DNA of 64,000 nucleotides from Omphiscola glabra (lineage: Eukaryota; Mollusca; Gastropoda; Lymnaeidae), in contig OZ024795.1 in the NCBI GenBank assembly GCA_964017045.1, positions 56,025,350 through 56,089,349 of the forward strand, written 5' to 3'. The notes under the pieces are model-generated. The model was not told where the DNA came from. It searched no databases and was given only the letters and a program-made list of their open reading frames with translations. Of this stretch, positions 61,358-64,000 are shown piece by piece. The first letter of the stretch is position 1. Every line of letters begins with the position of its first letter. The position numbers and the translations under genes are program-made.

Positions 61358-61757
61358 CTATAAAACAGAGGAAAGATGTCAATTATGTGGCAGCCTCTAA
61401 AACAGAGGAAGGTGTCAATTATGTGGCGGCCTTCATAACAGAAGAAATATGTCCATTATATGGTGGTCTATAAGACAGAGGAAAGGTGTTAATTACATAG
61501 CGGTCTCTAAAACAGAGGAGAGGTGTCAATTATGTGGCGGCCTCTAATACAGAGGAAAGGTGTCAATTATGTGGCGGCCTCTAAAACAAAGGTATCAATT
61601 ATGTGGTGGTCTCTATAACAGAGGAAATATGTTAATTATGTCATGGTCTATAAGACAGAGGAAAGGTGTAAATTATATGGTGGTCTCTAAGACAAAGGAA
61701 AGGTGTCAATTATGTGGTGGTCTCTAAGAAATATGAAAGGTGTCAATTATGTGGTTG
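61350..61757 (-). repeat. Minisatellite carrying copies of the exon 1 acceptor (about 10 degenerate units)
   Basis: On the - strand units contain TTTCCTCTGTTTTAGAG|GCCGCC, resembling the exon 1 acceptor TTTCCTCTGTTTTATAG|GTCGCC at 61358. Period is about 40-46 bp. Confidence 0.85.
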
Positions 61758-62040
61758 GAAAGTTGTCAATTATTGCTGCAAAATATATTTAATTTGTAAT
61801 ATTAAAATACCAGTACTATCAAAATGTAACTTCAACATAAATTTTTGAGGAATATTGAGTCAAAAAAGGACGATTGGTGACTGAGCAACTATTTTTAGAA
61901 AAAAGAATGAACATAATTGTATTGTAAGTGGTTACATTTCAAGGTAAAACTTGCTTAAAAATCTGAACATAAATATGATGTCTCATTCAAACAAATTTTT
62001 AATTTTTTTTATCGCCTGTTACTTTTTTCTAAAAGCTTTA
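61758..62040. other. Upstream of IKK coding exon 1, nothing recognised
   Basis: AT-rich; no noncoding exon or promoter could be supported. Confidence 0.3.
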
Positions 62041-62958
62041 CAAAACTTGGAGATACATGTCAGGGAAACTGAATCAAGGCAAACTTGGAGATACATGTCA
62101 GGGAAACTGAATCAAGGCAAACTTGGAGATACAAGTCAGGGAAACTGAATCAAGGCAAACTTGGAGATACAAGTCAGGGAAACTGAATCAAGGCAAACTT
62201 GGAGATACATGTCAGGGAAACTGAATCAAGGCAAACTTGGAGATACATGTCAGGGAAACTGAATCAAGGCAAACTTGGAGATACATGTCAGGGAAACTGA
62301 ATCAAGGCAAACTTGGAGATACAAGTCAGGGAAACTGAATCAAGGCAAACTTGGAGATACATGTCAGGGAAACTGAATCAAGGCAAACTTGGAGATACAA
62401 GTCAGGGAAACTGAATCAAGGCAAACTTGGAGATACAAGTCAGGGAAACTGAATCAAGGCAAACTTGGAGATACATGTCAGGGAAACTGAATCAAGGCAA
62501 ACTTGGAGGTACATGTCAGGGAAACTGAATCAAGGCAAACTTGGAGATACATGTCAGGGAAACTGAATCAAGGCAAACTTGGAGATACAAGTCAGGGAAA
62601 CTGAATCAAGGCAAACTTGGAGATACATGTCAGGGAAACTGAATCAAGGCAAACTTGGAGATACATGTCAGGGAAACTGAATCAAGGCAAACTTGGAGAT
62701 ACATGTCAGGGAAACTGAATCAAGGCAAACTTGGAGATACATGTCAGGGAAACTGAATCAAGGCAAACTTGGAGATACATGTCAGGGAAACTGAATCAAG
62801 GCAAACTTGGAGATACAAGTCAGGGAAACTGAATCAAGGCAAACTTGGAGATACATGTCAGGGAAACTGAATCAAGGCAAACTTGGAGATACATGTCAGG
62901 GAAACTGAATCAAGGCAAACTTGGAGATACATGTCAGGGAAACTGAATCAAGGCAATT
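62041..62958. repeat. Minisatellite, 38-bp unit, about 24 copies
   Basis: Homogeneous copies contain AAACTTGGAGATACATGTCA; ATACAAG replaces ATACATG in some. Confidence 0.97.
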
Positions 62959-63474
62959 CATTGATGACATAACGCATCAAGAAGGCTGAAATTTGTGACA
63001 ATGTATTATAAGGGTGTCTAAATTGTGTGACCATGGGGATGGGGTCCAAAATTTGCCACATCAGAGTGACATCATTTATGGATAGGCCTTGAAGTCAAAT
63101 GACATAATGTCAGCAAGGCTACAAACAGACATATGATGAGTTATGGTTCCTTGATGTATGATGACATATGCTGTCTTAGTAAAGAAAACAAAGAGAACCA
63201 GACAGTACAGTTGAAGATTATTTTTAAAAAAATATAAAAATTTAAATTGTGAAAGTATTTACACATTTCACAGTAATGTTTCCACTAGGAGAATCTGATT
63301 ACAGGTGCGTCTATCCCACCCTTGATTGGTGGAAGCCATCCCACCCTTGATTGGTGGAAGCCACCCCACCCCCACCCTATTACAATCTTCTTTCTTAAGG
63401 AAGTTCAATGTATCAAATGTTAGGATCTACTTCCTTATAACTGGCAACGTTACTTAGGTTAACTACAACACAGC
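62959..63474. other. Unique sequence with a short duplication
   Basis: CCACCCTTGATTGGTGGAAG occurs twice at 63318-63362. No gene is recognised; an IKK 5' UTR exon or promoter might lie here but cannot be seen. Confidence 0.35.
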
Positions 63475-63845
63475 CCCACTCTGCACTAAGAGTCATGCAC
63501 ACAAGATACTAGAGACAGCAACACAGACTCACTCTGCACTAAGACTCACGCACATCAGATACTAGAGGCAGCAACACTGAATCACTCTGCACTAAAACTC
63601 ACTCAGCACCAAGCGTCATGCAAACCAGATACTAGAGGCAGAGACACAGACTCACTCTGCTCTAAGATTCACTCAGCACTAAGACTCAAGCACATCAGAT
63701 ACTGGAGACAGCAACACAGACTCACTCCGCACTAAGACTCATGCACATCAGATACTGGAGGCAGCAACACAGACTTACTCCGCACTAAGACTCATGCACA
63801 CCAGATACTAGAGACAGCAACACAGACTCAATCTGCTCTAAATTC
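63475..63845. repeat. Degenerate minisatellite, about 52-bp unit, 7 copies
   Basis: Copies contain GACTCACTCTGCACTAAGAC and CATCAGATACTAGAG. Confidence 0.93.
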
Positions 63846-64000
63846 AAATATTCAAGCGTGGATACTGAACTTTTTAACAAATTGCCCCCAATATGTCAAG
63901 GTCAAGGTGAATAGGAAAATATTATTTATTATTGAGATCCAGTCCAAATAACAGTAACTAGAGAAATAAGTACTGGGGAGGCCACAAGGTGGCTCTCTCT

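Overview
This is a metazoan genomic window, most likely from a gastropod mollusc. It is AT-rich and intron-rich, with GT-AG splice sites and decayed LINE, Penelope-like, Tigger/pogo and hAT elements. An exceptional load of minisatellite arrays covers, by my rough tally, 40-45% of the window. A 200-bp SPIN-type hAT element with a perfect 8-bp target duplication points the same way, because SPIN elements are known from the pond snail Lymnaea. The taxon is an inference.

Two host genes can be read. (1) A short-chain dehydrogenase/reductase lies on the + strand in three coding exons (8731-8909, 9494-9855, 11294-11550) that join in phase to 265 aa. (2) An IKK-alpha/beta-like kinase, the NF-kappaB-activating kinase, fills most of the rest on the - strand. 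Its 19 coding exons run from 61344 down to 16536 and join in phase to 740 aa. Kinase, ubiquitin-like and scaffold/dimerisation regions are all represented. Activation-loop serines fall at 177 and 181. No C-terminal NEMO-binding motif is visible.

Layout: 1-760 is the 5' part of a LINE with a 2A-like motif and a PHD-like zinc finger (- strand). 1190-8700 holds LINE tails, two foldback/MITE elements, the SPIN element and two minisatellites. 8720-11550 is the SDR gene. 11550-16500 is intergenic, with LINE fragments and arrays. 16536-61357 is the IKK gene, whose introns hold dozens of arrays, a hAT transposase relic, a Penelope-like fragment with a hammerhead ribozyme motif, a Tigger-like element, a GC-rich dispersed element and a LINE whose reverse-transcriptase ORF contains a 3.2-kb in-frame 60-bp minisatellite. 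61758-64000 is upstream of the coding start and mostly tandem repeats.

The most striking observation is that at nine of the 37 IKK splice junctions considered, the adjacent tandem array contains copies of the splice site itself, often with the neighbouring coding bases. This creates series of decoy donors or acceptors. At coding exon 1 the unit is 51 bp and open in frame, so choice among 15 identical donors would add 17 residues per unit next to the ATP-binding glycine loop.
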